DNA of 64,000 nt from Mageeibacillus sp. UBA5770 (GTDB lineage: Bacteria; Bacillota_A; Clostridia; Saccharofermentanales; Saccharofermentanaceae), in contig DIEQ01000135.1 in the NCBI GenBank assembly GCA_002418705.1, forward strand, positions 1-64,000. Reading direction: 5' to 3'. The notes under the pieces were generated by a model. The model searched no databases, was not told where the DNA came from, and saw nothing but the letters and a program-made list of their open reading frames with translations. The position numbers and the translations under genes are program-made. Positions 8,382-17,857 of this stretch are shown piece after piece; position 1 is the first letter of the stretch, and every line of letters begins with the position of its first letter.

Positions 8382-10043
8382 ATGAGTGATACTGACAGCA
8401 ACTTCATTTTTGATTTTATTGACGAGGACATCGCACCGGGCGGACAGTTTGAAGGCATGACGGTACATACAAGATTCCCGCCGGAACCGAACGGGTATCT
8501 GCATATCGGACATGCAAAAGCATTGTATATTGATTTTCATACGGCTGAAAAATACAACGGCCTGTGCAATCTGCGCATGGATGACACGAACCCCACAAAA
8601 GAAGATGAAGAATACGTTGACGCCATAAAGGATGATATCCGGTGGCTCGGATATGACTGGGGCGACCGTTTCTTTTACGCATCTCAGTATTTTGAACAGA
8701 TGTATCTGTTTGCAGAAGAACTAATCCGAAAAGGCCTGGCCTACGTATGCTCCCTGACAGCTGACCAGATGAAGGAAATGCGCGGAGACCTTTCAAAGCC
8801 TGCCGTAAGCCCATTCCGCGATCGGCCGGTCGAAGAAAGCCTGGATTTATTCCGCCGCATGAAAGCAGGAGAGTTCGAGGACGGACGGATGACGGTACGT
8901 GCAAGAATAGACCTGGCTTCCGGCAATTTCAATATGCGTGATCCTGCCATTTACCGGATTAATCATATGAGTCACCATCAGACAGGTGATGAATGGTGTA
9001 TTTATCCGATGTACGACTTTGCGCATCCCCTCGAAGATGCGCTTGAGGGCATCACGCATTCCCTGTGCTCCCTTGAATTTGAGTCGCACCGCCCTCTTTA
9101 TGACTGGGTTATTCAGAACTGTTCCGTGCCCAGCAAGCCTCGTCAGATCGAATTTGCGCGCCTTGGGATCAATCATACCGTCCTTTCCAAGAGAAAGCTG
9201 AGAAACCTTGTGGAGAATGGTTTTGTATCCGGCTGGGACGATCCCCGGATGCCCACGCTGTGCGGCCTGAGACGGCGCGGCTATACTCCGTCATCCATTC
9301 GTGCCTTCCATGAGAGAAACGGTGTATCCAAGGTAAACAGTGTTGTTGATTATGCATTCCTTGAGCATTGCCTGCGCGAAGACTTAAACGGCAATGCCCT
9401 GCGTGTAATGGCAGTCGTTTCACCCGTCAAGCTCATCATCGATAATTATCCGGAAGGAATGACGGAAGAATTTGTTGTTGAGAATAATCCTGAAAAACCG
9501 GAAGACGGGACTCGCAAGGTGTTTTTCTCCAGAGAAATCTGGATCGAGAATGATGACTTTATGGAAGAGCCGTCACGAAAATATTTCCGGCTTTTCCCCG
9601 GTAATGAAGTCCGGCTGAAATCCGCTTATGTTATTCGCTGTACAGGCTGTATCAAAGATTCCGATGGGCATGTAACGGAAGTCCATGCTACGTATGATCC
9701 GGAAAGCCACGGCGGAAATACGGCAGACGGAAGAAAAATAAAGGCTACGATTCATTGGGTAGATGCAAATACGTCTGTTGATGCTGAAGTCCGACTTTAT
9801 GACAGTCTTTTCGACACACCGGAGCCGGATCTCGCAGACTGTAACTATCTTGAGCATCTGAAGCCGGATTCACTGACTGTCATTTCCGGGGCCAAACTCG
9901 AAGCATCCCTTGCATCTGCACAGCCTTCAGACAGCTTCCAGTTCCTGCGCCTTGGATATTTTTGTGCGGACAACAAAGATTCATCCGAATCCCATCTGGT
10001 ATTCAACCGTTCGGTATCATTGAAAGACAGTTTTCGGGGATAA
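8382..10043 (+). CDS. glnS: Glutaminyl-tRNA synthetase
   Basis: Class I synthetase charging tRNA-Gln directly. The 553 aa match the length of proteobacterial GlnRS. RFPPEPNGYLHIGHAKAL (HIGH at 41-44), the tRNA-Gln acceptor-binding region LRMDDTNPTKEDEEYVD, the KMSKS-like loop VLSKRKL and the C-terminal two-barrel anticodon domain are all present. The ATG at 8382 is chosen because AAGGTG lies 6 nt before it; a GTG at 8373 within that ribosome site is the alternative. Many Clostridia lack GlnRS and use GatCAB instead, so this gene marks a lineage that acquired direct glutaminylation. Cotranscription with gltX is likely. Confidence 0.96.
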   Translation: MSDTDSNFIFDFIDEDIAPGGQFEGMTVHTRFPPEPNGYLHIGHAKALYIDFHTAEKYNGLCNLRMDDTNPTKEDEEYVDAIKDDIRWLGYDWGDRFFYASQYFEQMYLFAEELIRKGLAYVCSLTADQMKEMRGDLSKPAVSPFRDRPVEESLDLFRRMKAGEFEDGRMTVRARIDLASGNFNMRDPAIYRINHMSHHQTGDEWCIYPMYDFAHPLEDALEGITHSLCSLEFESHRPLYDWVIQNCSVPSKPRQIEFARLGINHTVLSKRKLRNLVENGFVSGWDDPRMPTLCGLRRRGYTPSSIRAFHERNGVSKVNSVVDYAFLEHCLREDLNGNALRVMAVVSPVKLIIDNYPEGMTEEFVVENNPEKPEDGTRKVFFSREIWIENDDFMEEPSRKYFRLFPGNEVRLKSAYVIRCTGCIKDSDGHVTEVHATYDPESHGGNTADGRKIKATIHWVDANTSVDAEVRLYDSLFDTPEPDLADCNYLEHLKPDSLTVISGAKLEASLASAQPSDSFQFLRLGYFCADNKDSSESHLVFNRSVSLKDSFRG

Positions 10044-10078
10044 CCTGATCCGTTGTCCTATTGTGGAGGTTATAAATC

Positions 10079-11929
10079 ATGCCCCAGATTACATGGGCTA
10101 AATTGCGGCCGAAAGTACCCTATGTGCTTTCGGTCGTAAGATTCCTTTTGCTTCCGGCTATTGGTATCGTCATACTTCAGTGCCTGTCTGCATACCAGCA
10201 GAACTTCGATGAGTCTATTTTCTTCGGGGCTGGCTGGTTTCATGCAATCGGAATCAGGTTTGTCTGGAATTACTTATTACTTCTGATTCCTTATGCAATC
10301 CTGTATAGCCTTCCTTTCTTTCGGATTACATCGATTGTGATGAGCATTATTGTGTTTTTGTTCGGTCTTGCCGAGCATTATGTTATTTTGTTCCGCAACG
10401 TTATCATTTATCCCTGGGATCTCACAAGTATCGGCCTTGCTGCTAATGTGAGCCGAACATATGATTTTGTCATTTCACGGGAAGTCGTTCTGGCTGCATT
10501 TTTGTTTGCACTCATGATTGTTCTGTCATTTGCCGGTAAAGATCCAACATTCAAAATATGGCTTCGTGCAGTCATCGCAGTCATCGTCATTGCATCCGGG
10601 GCAGCCTACATGACCTCGTTTGTAATGAGTAAAACCGTGCAGCGCGAACATAATATACGCTTCTATTACACCCTTGTTAACTATAATTACGAAAATGGCG
10701 TACTGCTGAATTTCTGTTATCATCTGAGATTTCTTTTCCATGAAAAACCCGAAGGTTATTCTGCGGAGGAAGTTAAATCAGAACTTCTGGCTTATGATAA
10801 ACCCACGGAATCTATTGTTCCCGGCGAGGAAAAGCCCGATGTTATCATGGTAATGAGCGAAGCATTTTCCGATCTCAGAAACCTTGGTGATTTTGAAGCT
10901 TCAGAACCGGTCATGCCATACTGGGACTCATTAAACGGAGATAATGTTATCAAGAAGACCCTTCTTACATCTGCTTTTGGCGGTAATACGGCAAACTCTG
11001 AATTTGAAGTGCTGACAGGGATGACACTGCAATTTTTCCCGGCAGGAACATATCCGTTCAAACAGTATATCCGAAATGATGTGACTTCGATCGCATCTAT
11101 TCTCAAGGATAACGGGTACGAGACGTCAGCAGTTCATCCGTTTGACAAAAATGGCTGGAACCGGAATAATGTTATGCCGCTTTTAGGTTTTGACAGTTTT
11201 ACCGGCGAAGATGTTTTTTTATCTGCACTCCGGTATCGCGGATATGTCAGTGATCAGTCAGCATATCAATACATCATTGATCAATATAAGGATCACAAAA
11301 CCACAAGCCCTGACATACCATTTTTCGAGTATCTCATCACGATTCAGAATCATGGCGGGTACAGCTCATCTGCGACTCTTCCCTATTCCATAACACCGGA
11401 TCTTATCTCCGATTATCCGCAGGCTTCACAGTATCTTTCACTTATGCGCGTATCGGATGATGCACTTAAAATGCTGATATCTTATTTCGAAAATGTCGAA
11501 CACCCGACGGTGATCATAATGTATGGAGATCATCTGCCTAATTTAACCGATGATTTCGAAGAATACCTGAAGATGACTCAGGACCAGAATGATCCCCGAA
11601 ATTACCTTAAAAGATTTGAGACAAAGATTCTTGTATGGGCCAATTACGATATATCCGGTTCAGACCTCGCACAAATGGAAGAATCGTATATAAGCACAAA
11701 TTATGTGTCGTCCTATCTGTCAGATATTCTGGGCCTGCAAAGAACACCCTTTCAGCAATTTCTAGTAGAAATGCATGAGGATGTACCTGCGCTCGATGAA
11801 AGTTATATTGTAGATAAAAGTTTTACAGTTTATAATGCCGACAACAAAAATCTGCCCGCTGATGTACAGGCCTGGATCGATACATACAGGAAATACCAGT
11901 ATTTCGAGCTTTATGATGCAGCTGAGTAA
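10079..11929 (+). CDS. LTA synthase-family membrane sulfatase/phosphoglycerol transferase
   Basis: Membrane enzyme of the LtaS/sulfatase family: about five hydrophobic helices in the first 190 residues, then an extracellular alkaline-phosphatase-like domain. Catalytic features: KPDVIMVMSEAFSDL (metal Glu), FGGNTANSEFEVLTG with the nucleophilic Thr, and YGDHLPNL near the C-terminal third (metal Asp and His). Such proteins transfer glycerophosphate from phosphatidylglycerol to teichoic acids or membrane glycans. At 616 aa the length is normal. GGAGG sits 9-10 nt before the ATG. It follows glnS by 35 nt, which is compatible with read-through, but no functional link is evident. It could equally decorate a capsule or a glycolipid; the acceptor is unknown. 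Confidence 0.88.
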   Translation: MPQITWAKLRPKVPYVLSVVRFLLLPAIGIVILQCLSAYQQNFDESIFFGAGWFHAIGIRFVWNYLLLLIPYAILYSLPFFRITSIVMSIIVFLFGLAEHYVILFRNVIIYPWDLTSIGLAANVSRTYDFVISREVVLAAFLFALMIVLSFAGKDPTFKIWLRAVIAVIVIASGAAYMTSFVMSKTVQREHNIRFYYTLVNYNYENGVLLNFCYHLRFLFHEKPEGYSAEEVKSELLAYDKPTESIVPGEEKPDVIMVMSEAFSDLRNLGDFEASEPVMPYWDSLNGDNVIKKTLLTSAFGGNTANSEFEVLTGMTLQFFPAGTYPFKQYIRNDVTSIASILKDNGYETSAVHPFDKNGWNRNNVMPLLGFDSFTGEDVFLSALRYRGYVSDQSAYQYIIDQYKDHKTTSPDIPFFEYLITIQNHGGYSSSATLPYSITPDLISDYPQASQYLSLMRVSDDALKMLISYFENVEHPTVIIMYGDHLPNLTDDFEEYLKMTQDQNDPRNYLKRFETKILVWANYDISGSDLAQMEESYISTNYVSSYLSDILGLQRTPFQQFLVEMHEDVPALDESYIVDKSFTVYNADNKNLPADVQAWIDTYRKYQYFELYDAAE

Positions 11930-11960
11930 CATAAAGCCTGAATCCGGGATATTCTTCCTG

Positions 11961-13082
11961 TTAGGGTTCACAAGAATATCTGTAGCCGGTCATATAAAAG
12001 CAAAGTGTATTAGCCCTTAAAATCGGGCTTGGAAATGCTTCATGATGTATTGAGTCAGGATAAAGCTGGGCTTCCAGGCATACGCCGGCGTGCTTAATAT
12101 ACTCATTACCACTCTTTCCGAAATATCCGCCTATATGATTTCCTGTATATACCTGAAGCCCCGGGAAGTTGGTCAGAACCTCCATAGCCCTGCCGGAATG
12201 TGGATCAGACAGCCACGCGGCAATATTTACACTGTCATGACTTGTGTGAAGGCAATAATTCTGATCAAGCCCGAGCGAACATAAAAGTTGGGGATGGCTG
12301 CTTTTCATTGTCGGACCCAGAAGATTCGGGGTTGAAAAGTCAAAAATACTTCCCTTCACATCACTGAATGTACCGTCAGGGATATTTTCAGAATCCTTAT
12401 TAGTCATTTTGTCAGCATCGATCCAGAGCATGTGTCGGCTGACATCACCTCTGTCATGACCATTAAGGTTAAAATACGCATGATTCGTCGGATTAAAAAG
12501 AGTATCAGCATCGCTTATACCTTTATAAACAATCAGGAGTGTCAGATCTTTGGTCCAGGCATACAGGACACTAGCTTCCAGATTACCCGGAAAACCGCAG
12601 GCACCGTCAGGAGACAGGCAGGTAAAAAGGGCAGCTTCCCCGTCAAGTTCGAAGTCATTGCGAATCTGTGTACTTACCAGAAAAGCCTCAGCCTCGCTCT
12701 TATCTAAGACGCTGCCCTCCCAGAATGTATTTTGAAAAGATGGATATCCGCCGTGAAGATTATTTGGCCCGTCATTGGCAGGGAGAACATATTCATTCCC
12801 GTTTATGATAAAAGAAGCGTTCTTAATCCGGTTGGCATGTCTGCCGACAATGGCTCCATGGCAGGAATTATCATCGATATAATCATCCAGGCAGCAAAAT
12901 CCCAATACTACATCTCCGAGCTGTCCAAACTTATCCCTGACACATATCGATGTAATTGCCGCACCATAATTGATAACCGAGAAAAAAGCGCCTGAGGAAT
13001 GTGTAATTCTGTATTTGAATACTTCGCCATGCCTGGGTGCGCTTTTTTTAACTCCTGCAAACGGAAATACATCAACACTCAT
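11961..13082 (-). CDS. galM: Aldose 1-epimerase (galactose mutarotase)
   Basis: 373-residue mutarotase interconverting alpha and beta anomers of galactose/glucose in the cytoplasm. Recognisable motifs: NYGAAITSICVRDK, GAIVGRHANRI, NNLHGG, the catalytic His in PTNHAYFNLNGH, and LQVYTGNHIGGYFGKSG near the C-terminus, where the GalM family has its catalytic Glu in a following CLEAQLYPDS segment (seen). GGAGG is 7 nt before the ATG at 13082; an upstream in-frame ATG six codons earlier lacks a ribosome site. Stands alone between an LTA-synthase-like gene (convergent) and ppk. Confidence 0.94.
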   Translation of the reverse strand: MSVDVFPFAGVKKSAPRHGEVFKYRITHSSGAFFSVINYGAAITSICVRDKFGQLGDVVLGFCCLDDYIDDNSCHGAIVGRHANRIKNASFIINGNEYVLPANDGPNNLHGGYPSFQNTFWEGSVLDKSEAEAFLVSTQIRNDFELDGEAALFTCLSPDGACGFPGNLEASVLYAWTKDLTLLIVYKGISDADTLFNPTNHAYFNLNGHDRGDVSRHMLWIDADKMTNKDSENIPDGTFSDVKGSIFDFSTPNLLGPTMKSSHPQLLCSLGLDQNYCLHTSHDSVNIAAWLSDPHSGRAMEVLTNFPGLQVYTGNHIGGYFGKSGNEYIKHAGVCLEAQLYPDSIHHEAFPSPILRANTLCFYMTGYRYSCEP

Positions 13083-13131
13083 CTTTTTCCCTCCGTGCAA
13101 TTTAAAAAATTACTGAGAGTGCTTGAACACC

Positions 13132-15381
13132 CTATTCCTCAAGTGGTTCGGCTGGAATAAATAATCTTGTGTCTTCTTGTTGTTTTTTTCTTTCACCTGC
13201 CTGTGCGGCAAGCCGGCAAAGCTCAATCTGACTGTCAAGCTTGACTTTACCCCGCAAATCAAGTTTGTGATATGTACCGTCTGAACGAAGCCAGTGACTT
13301 CTCACCGTATCTTCTAATTCTATCTGAAGGACTTCAAACACGCGATTTCTGCAATCCGGATCTTCAACCGGAAATAAAAGTTCAATACGGCGATCCAAAT
13401 TTCGCGGCATCAGGTCAGCTGATGACAAATATAGATCTTCATATCCCTCGTTGAAAAAATAAAAAATACGTGAGTGTTCAAGAAACCGTCCTGTGATCGA
13501 ACGGACCGTAATATTGTCTGATAACCCCTCTACTCCGGGACGCAGGCAGCAAATTCCCCGGACGATCAGATCGATTTTGACACCTGCCTGAGAAGCTTCA
13601 TAAAGGAGCTCGATCATAGCCCCGTCAACCAGGGAATTGACCTTAGCGATGATCGAAGCCTTTTTGCCCTCTTTCGCATTCATGATTTCACGGCGGATCT
13701 TCTTTTCAACAAAGCCCCTGAGCCATAACGGCGCAGGAATCAGCCGGCGCCACTCTGGCGGTTCCGCATATCCGGAAAGCATATTGAAAAACTCTGAAGC
13801 ATCAACGCCAAAAGTCTCGGAACAGGTAAATAAACCTAAATCTGTATAGATGCCAGCAGTAATGTCATTATAATTTCCGGTTCCCAGATGGAGATACCGG
13901 CGAATACCGTCATCGTCACTTCTTACCACCAGCGTAATCTTACTGTGCGTCTTCAGACCGACAAGACCATATATGACATGGCAGCCGGCCTTTTCAAGCA
14001 TCTTTGCCCAGTTGATGTTATTCTCTTCATCAAATCTTGCTTTAAGCTCAACGAGGACCATGACTTGCTTCCCATTCTGGGCGGCCTCTGCGAGATACCG
14101 GATAATCGGCGAACTGCTGCTGACCCTGTACAGCGTCTGCTTGATAGCAAGCACCTGCGGGTCCTGTGCTGCTTCCCTGACGAACTCAATAACCGGGTCG
14201 AAAGATTCATAAGGGTGATGTACCAGACGGTCCTTGAGTCGGATTTGTTCAAAAATATTGCCTTCATCGAACATGCTGGCCGGCTGTGCCTTATAAACGG
14301 GATAACACAAGTCCGGAAAATCGGCAGCAACATTGTTGTATAGCTTCATCAGAAAAGTTAAGTCCAGGGAACCATTGACCGCGAAGGTATCATTCTCTCC
14401 AATTTGAAGTGATTCGGTAAGCCAGGTCAGCAGCCTCTGATCGATGTGTTCATCAACCTCAAGCCGGATAATTTCACCCCACTGACGCATACGTACCTGC
14501 TGTTCGATTACTTTGAGGAGATCTTCCGCTTCGTCCTCGTCAATATCAAGGTCAGCATTTCTCATAATACGGTAATAACCGGATGCCAGGACCGTAGAAC
14601 CGGTAAAAAGAATATCGAGGTTTGCACAGATAATCTGCTCAATCGGAAGAAAACCGATGGCATCAGGAAGTTTTATTTTAAGCAGGCGCGGAATAACTGA
14701 AGGTACCTGCAGTGTTGCAAACTGATAGTTTCTGTCCTCGTCACTGAAATCGTCATTGTCTTTTGTATCTGTACGATCCCCGGATGCGCCTTCGGAATTT
14801 GCGCTGATTAATACACAGAGGTTAAGCCTGCGGTTATAAATCAACGGGAAAGGGCGTGATGCATCAACAGCCATCGGTGTCAGTATCGGATACAGCGTCG
14901 ATCGGAAATACTCATCCGCCTGTGCCCTTCCCTGCTCATTTAGTTCTGAGTAGTCAAGGATATGGATACCCCTTGTCCAAAGTGTAGGGATAAGCGACCG
15001 CGTATATGTTGAGTATTGTAACGCCATGCTGTGCCTGATTTTTTCGGATATTTTTGAAAGCTGTTCTGTCGGCGAAAGTCCGGAAAAATCTCTGATTGTA
15101 TATTGCGCATTCACCATATCTTTAAGTGATGCTACCCTGACAACATAAAATTCATCGAGATTTGATGCTGTAATGGAAAGAAATTTGGCACGTTCAAGCA
15201 GGGGATTCTTTGTATCCCTGGCCTCTGAGAGAATCCGGTCGTTAAATTCAAGCCAGCTTAGTTCACGGTTATAAAAACGGTTTGAATCTGCCTGAATGCC
15301 GGCATTATCCGAAAGCATATGCAGGGTCTCCTGCCTTGCCCCCTTGGATACCTTCTTGTTTTTTGCTTTCTTAGTGGTCAT
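13132..15381 (-). CDS. ppk1: Polyphosphate kinase 1
   Basis: Reversibly polymerises the ATP gamma-phosphate into inorganic polyphosphate. 749 aa with the four PPK1 domains: N-terminal helical domain opening FYNRELSWLEFNDRIL, head domain, and two phospholipase-D-like catalytic domains. DPQVLAIKQTLYRVS, ELKARFDEENNINWAK, GLKTHSK (the phosphorylated His) and HLGTGNYND are all seen. The basic first 15 residues and a short acidic C-terminal end are lineage-specific extensions. Its ATG overlaps the stop of the ppx-like gene by 4 nt, so the two are translationally coupled in one operon driven from the promoter at 16969-16997. Confidence 0.96.
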   Translation of the reverse strand: MTTKKAKNKKVSKGARQETLHMLSDNAGIQADSNRFYNRELSWLEFNDRILSEARDTKNPLLERAKFLSITASNLDEFYVVRVASLKDMVNAQYTIRDFSGLSPTEQLSKISEKIRHSMALQYSTYTRSLIPTLWTRGIHILDYSELNEQGRAQADEYFRSTLYPILTPMAVDASRPFPLIYNRRLNLCVLISANSEGASGDRTDTKDNDDFSDEDRNYQFATLQVPSVIPRLLKIKLPDAIGFLPIEQIICANLDILFTGSTVLASGYYRIMRNADLDIDEDEAEDLLKVIEQQVRMRQWGEIIRLEVDEHIDQRLLTWLTESLQIGENDTFAVNGSLDLTFLMKLYNNVAADFPDLCYPVYKAQPASMFDEGNIFEQIRLKDRLVHHPYESFDPVIEFVREAAQDPQVLAIKQTLYRVSSSSPIIRYLAEAAQNGKQVMVLVELKARFDEENNINWAKMLEKAGCHVIYGLVGLKTHSKITLVVRSDDDGIRRYLHLGTGNYNDITAGIYTDLGLFTCSETFGVDASEFFNMLSGYAEPPEWRRLIPAPLWLRGFVEKKIRREIMNAKEGKKASIIAKVNSLVDGAMIELLYEASQAGVKIDLIVRGICCLRPGVEGLSDNITVRSITGRFLEHSRIFYFFNEGYEDLYLSSADLMPRNLDRRIELLFPVEDPDCRNRVFEVLQIELEDTVRSHWLRSDGTYHKLDLRGKVKLDSQIELCRLAAQAGERKKQQEDTRLFIPAEPLEE

Positions 15382-16922
15382 AATGCCTGTCTCCTCGGTT
15401 TTAGAACGGGTGTGGCTCCAAATACCTGTCTGTATAGGTCTGTCTTAATTCCAAATGCCCACAATTCATACGTAAGATCCTCATTACAGTCAAAACTGAT
15501 ATTCAGGAAATCAGGCAGGCTTGTAACAGATATGTTCTTGATTTTCTGCCGATGTGAGGCATCCATTGCGTCAGCCATACGCAGAATGGCGGTAAGTTTC
15601 GACACAGTAATTCTCTGATCGACCGGCAGATATTGAAAATACCGGTCTGTGAACAAATCCGGCTGTGTATAAAACCTTGCAGTATAAGCAACAGTCTCCC
15701 GCTCTTCACGATTCAGACCGATTATTTCCGTTGTATGAATAATCTGGTACGATCGCGTACTGTGATTGGTCACATGAATGTACTTACCGACTTCATGCAT
15801 GATGGACGCCAGCTGCAAAAGAAGCCGTTCACGGTCTCCCATGCCATGCTGGCGCTTTGTACCGTCAAAAATCGAAAGTGCATGCTTCTCAACCTGTTCG
15901 GCATGCTTTTTGTCATAACGATAGCGTTTGCTGATATGCCGAACGGCAGAAACCGTATCGTTGATTGGATCCATCTTCAGGACAAAGCCATGCTTCTCCC
16001 ACGCGTAATGATACATTACACCATCACACAGAGACGCAGCCGGCATGTGGATACCATCAAGACCCGTATATTCGAGGTTCTTCTTAATAATGAGAGCTGC
16101 CGGCAGCAGAAGGCTGGCGGTTGCTGAAGGAATATTCCTGGAAAGGACCAGGTCATCCGGCTTGGTCTTAAGCAGATACTCGTATGTCTCCAGAAAACGC
16201 TTTTTTGGCAGGAAACAATACTCACGCGGAGACAAACCGCTCAAGCCCTTGATAAATCCAATGTCACTGCCGAATGCGATCATATTCTGGAAGTTAATTC
16301 CCTTAGGCTCCACTGCATGATAATCTTCAAGATCATGGGATATAAATTCTTCAAGCACACTGCCGTAATGAGCTGTCTGCCGTTCCAGGTCTGAAAGAAG
16401 TTCGCTGACACGAAGTGAACCCAAAAGCATATTCTGGCTGAATACAAATTCCGATTTGTCATAAACCGTGGACTGGATGCTTCCCGCTCCGATATCAAGT
16501 ATTAAAGTTCCATTCTGAATAATTTTCTCAATACCATTCATCAGCTCTTTTACAGCCAGGTTATGATAAAAACGTTCCTGCGAATTATCCAGGACAATGA
16601 CATTAAGTCCCGTACGCAGACGAATCTGCTCGGCAACAAAGTCTCTGTTCTTTGCTTCGCGAAAAGCGCTGGTTGCAACACAGATTGAATCCGTTATTTT
16701 ATATTCCTTCATTTTGAGGACAAAGCCTGAAAGAATCTCACAAAGCTCGCCCACCTGTTCAGCAGAAATAAGCCCGCGCTGGTATGTCTCTGCTCCAAGG
16801 GCCAGAAACCTGCGTACTGATTCAATTTCCCTTGGAACATCTTTGCCTGTAATTTCAAATATCTTGAGGCGCAGGGAAAGCGACCCAACATCTATAATTG
16901 CTAATGTCTGTTTTTTTGCCAT
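15378..16922 (-). CDS. ppx: Ppx/GppA-type exopolyphosphatase with C-terminal HD domain
   Basis: 514 aa: an ASKHA phosphatase half (residues 1-300) and an HD-type helical half containing LASIMHEVGKYIHVTNHS (about 370-390). It is expected to hydrolyse polyphosphate or pppGpp. Motifs are IDVGSLSLRL (usually GSNSxRL), VATSAFREAKN, a conserved Glu in DNSQERFYHN, and DIGAGSIQ where most homologues have DIGGGSTE. The loss of that Glu is noteworthy but may be a clostridial subfamily trait. GGAG is 11 nt before the ATG. First gene of the ppx-ppk1 operon, overlapping ppk1 by 4 nt, which supports a role in polyphosphate turnover. Confidence 0.87.
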   Translation of the reverse strand: MAKKQTLAIIDVGSLSLRLKIFEITGKDVPREIESVRRFLALGAETYQRGLISAEQVGELCEILSGFVLKMKEYKITDSICVATSAFREAKNRDFVAEQIRLRTGLNVIVLDNSQERFYHNLAVKELMNGIEKIIQNGTLILDIGAGSIQSTVYDKSEFVFSQNMLLGSLRVSELLSDLERQTAHYGSVLEEFISHDLEDYHAVEPKGINFQNMIAFGSDIGFIKGLSGLSPREYCFLPKKRFLETYEYLLKTKPDDLVLSRNIPSATASLLLPAALIIKKNLEYTGLDGIHMPAASLCDGVMYHYAWEKHGFVLKMDPINDTVSAVRHISKRYRYDKKHAEQVEKHALSIFDGTKRQHGMGDRERLLLQLASIMHEVGKYIHVTNHSTRSYQIIHTTEIIGLNREERETVAYTARFYTQPDLFTDRYFQYLPVDQRITVSKLTAILRMADAMDASHRQKIKNISVTSLPDFLNISFDCNEDLTYELWAFGIKTDLYRQVFGATPVLKPRRQAL

Positions 16923-16968
16923 AAGAACATTTACTCCTAATCTACTAGTGGAAAATCAGGATATTTTA

Positions 16969-16997
16969 ATTATACAACGTGAATAAGAATCATGTAA
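16969..16997 (-). promoter_or_regulatory. Sigma-A promoter of the ppx-ppk1 operon
   Basis: TTACAT, exactly 17 nt, then TATAAT on the minus strand, 47 nt upstream of the ppx ATG. Confidence 0.75.
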
Positions 16998-17096
16998 CGA
17001 TCTTTTGATGATTGTTTGCTCTTTGGGGGAAATTTTTATATTCATTGCTATGTATATATCTTCCTGACCGCAATCTGTAGCGCACGCCCGTTACTC

Positions 17097-17105
17097 TGGT
17101 ATAAT
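17097..17105 (+). promoter_or_regulatory. Extended -10 promoter of the thioesterase gene
   Basis: TGGTATAAT (TGnTATAAT) 40 nt upstream of the ATG at 17146; no clear -35. Confidence 0.6.
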
Positions 17106-17145
17106 AACAAAGCGGACATAAATCATTTGTACAGGAGGATCATAC

Positions 17146-17667
17146 ATGAGTAACGACACATCAAATTCAATTCTTTCCGGCTCGGGTAACGGCATTCGTG
17201 CCTCACAGGAAGCTTTAGAGGGTCGTCTGAACGACTTACTCGAAGAGCTTTCGCAGCAGGAAGAGTCAAGATTTTCCCGTGTCCGATCCCGAAGAGAATC
17301 CTTTACCGAGCATGTTGAAATCGTTATGTATCGTCATACGAACGGTTCCGGGCGTCTGTTCGGCGGTGCTTTGCTGCAGATGATAGATACCATAGGTGCG
17401 ATATGCGCAAGACGTCATGCAGGCACCGAAGTAACAACAGTTGCAATTGATAACCTTTCCTTCAAAGCACCGGCACAGCTCAATTCAACCATCCTTTTGA
17501 CAGCCGAGGTCGAAAAAGTCGGCAAAACCTCTATGAAAGTAAAAGTAACAACCTATGTTGAAGAACTCAGCGGAAACAGAGTTGAAATCAATGTTGCCCA
17601 CCTCACCTTCGTCGCTATGGATAAATACAACAGACCAACACCGGTACCGCGATTGATGGAAGAATAG
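17146..17667 (+). CDS. Acyl-CoA thioesterase, hotdog fold
   Basis: 173 aa. After a polar N-terminal stretch of about 45 residues comes a single hotdog domain of the YciA/acyl-CoA hydrolase group: HTNGSGRLFGGALLQMIDTIGAICARRHAG, with the long central helix and its Asp, then TVAIDNLSFKAPAQL and VEKVGKTSMKVKV. Expected to hydrolyse acyl-CoA esters in the cytoplasm; chain length cannot be predicted. GGAGG precedes the ATG by 7 nt and an extended -10 lies upstream. Single gene, convergent with the ilv operon terminator. Confidence 0.86.
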   Translation: MSNDTSNSILSGSGNGIRASQEALEGRLNDLLEELSQQEESRFSRVRSRRESFTEHVEIVMYRHTNGSGRLFGGALLQMIDTIGAICARRHAGTEVTTVAIDNLSFKAPAQLNSTILLTAEVEKVGKTSMKVKVTTYVEELSGNRVEINVAHLTFVAMDKYNRPTPVPRLMEE

Positions 17668-17724
17668 TTTCAAATATATCTTTCGGGAACGCGAGATGAT
17701 TTTACTGCATCCAAACAAACTGAC

Positions 17725-17780
17725 AATAAAAATATCGGTATTCTTATCACCGGCGAAGTGCCGGGTAAAGAATACCGATA
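17725..17780 (-). terminator. Large hairpin terminator of the cim-leu-ilv operon
   Basis: A perfect 13-bp outer stem (17733-17745 with 17768-17780) encloses a second 5-bp GC stem CCGGC/GCCGG (17750-17754 with 17760-17764). Read on the minus strand it is followed by TTTTTATT, so it terminates the transcript ending with ilvB. It may also stop the convergent thioesterase transcript. The rest of the 17668-17857 gap has only minor GC-rich inverted repeats. Confidence 0.8.
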
Positions 17781-17857
17781 CTGATTTACGGAGTTTCTTC
17801 CTTGGCGCGAACGAATTTCGAAGGGCTTCAGCCCGGAGACAAGTGAGGACAAAGGTC

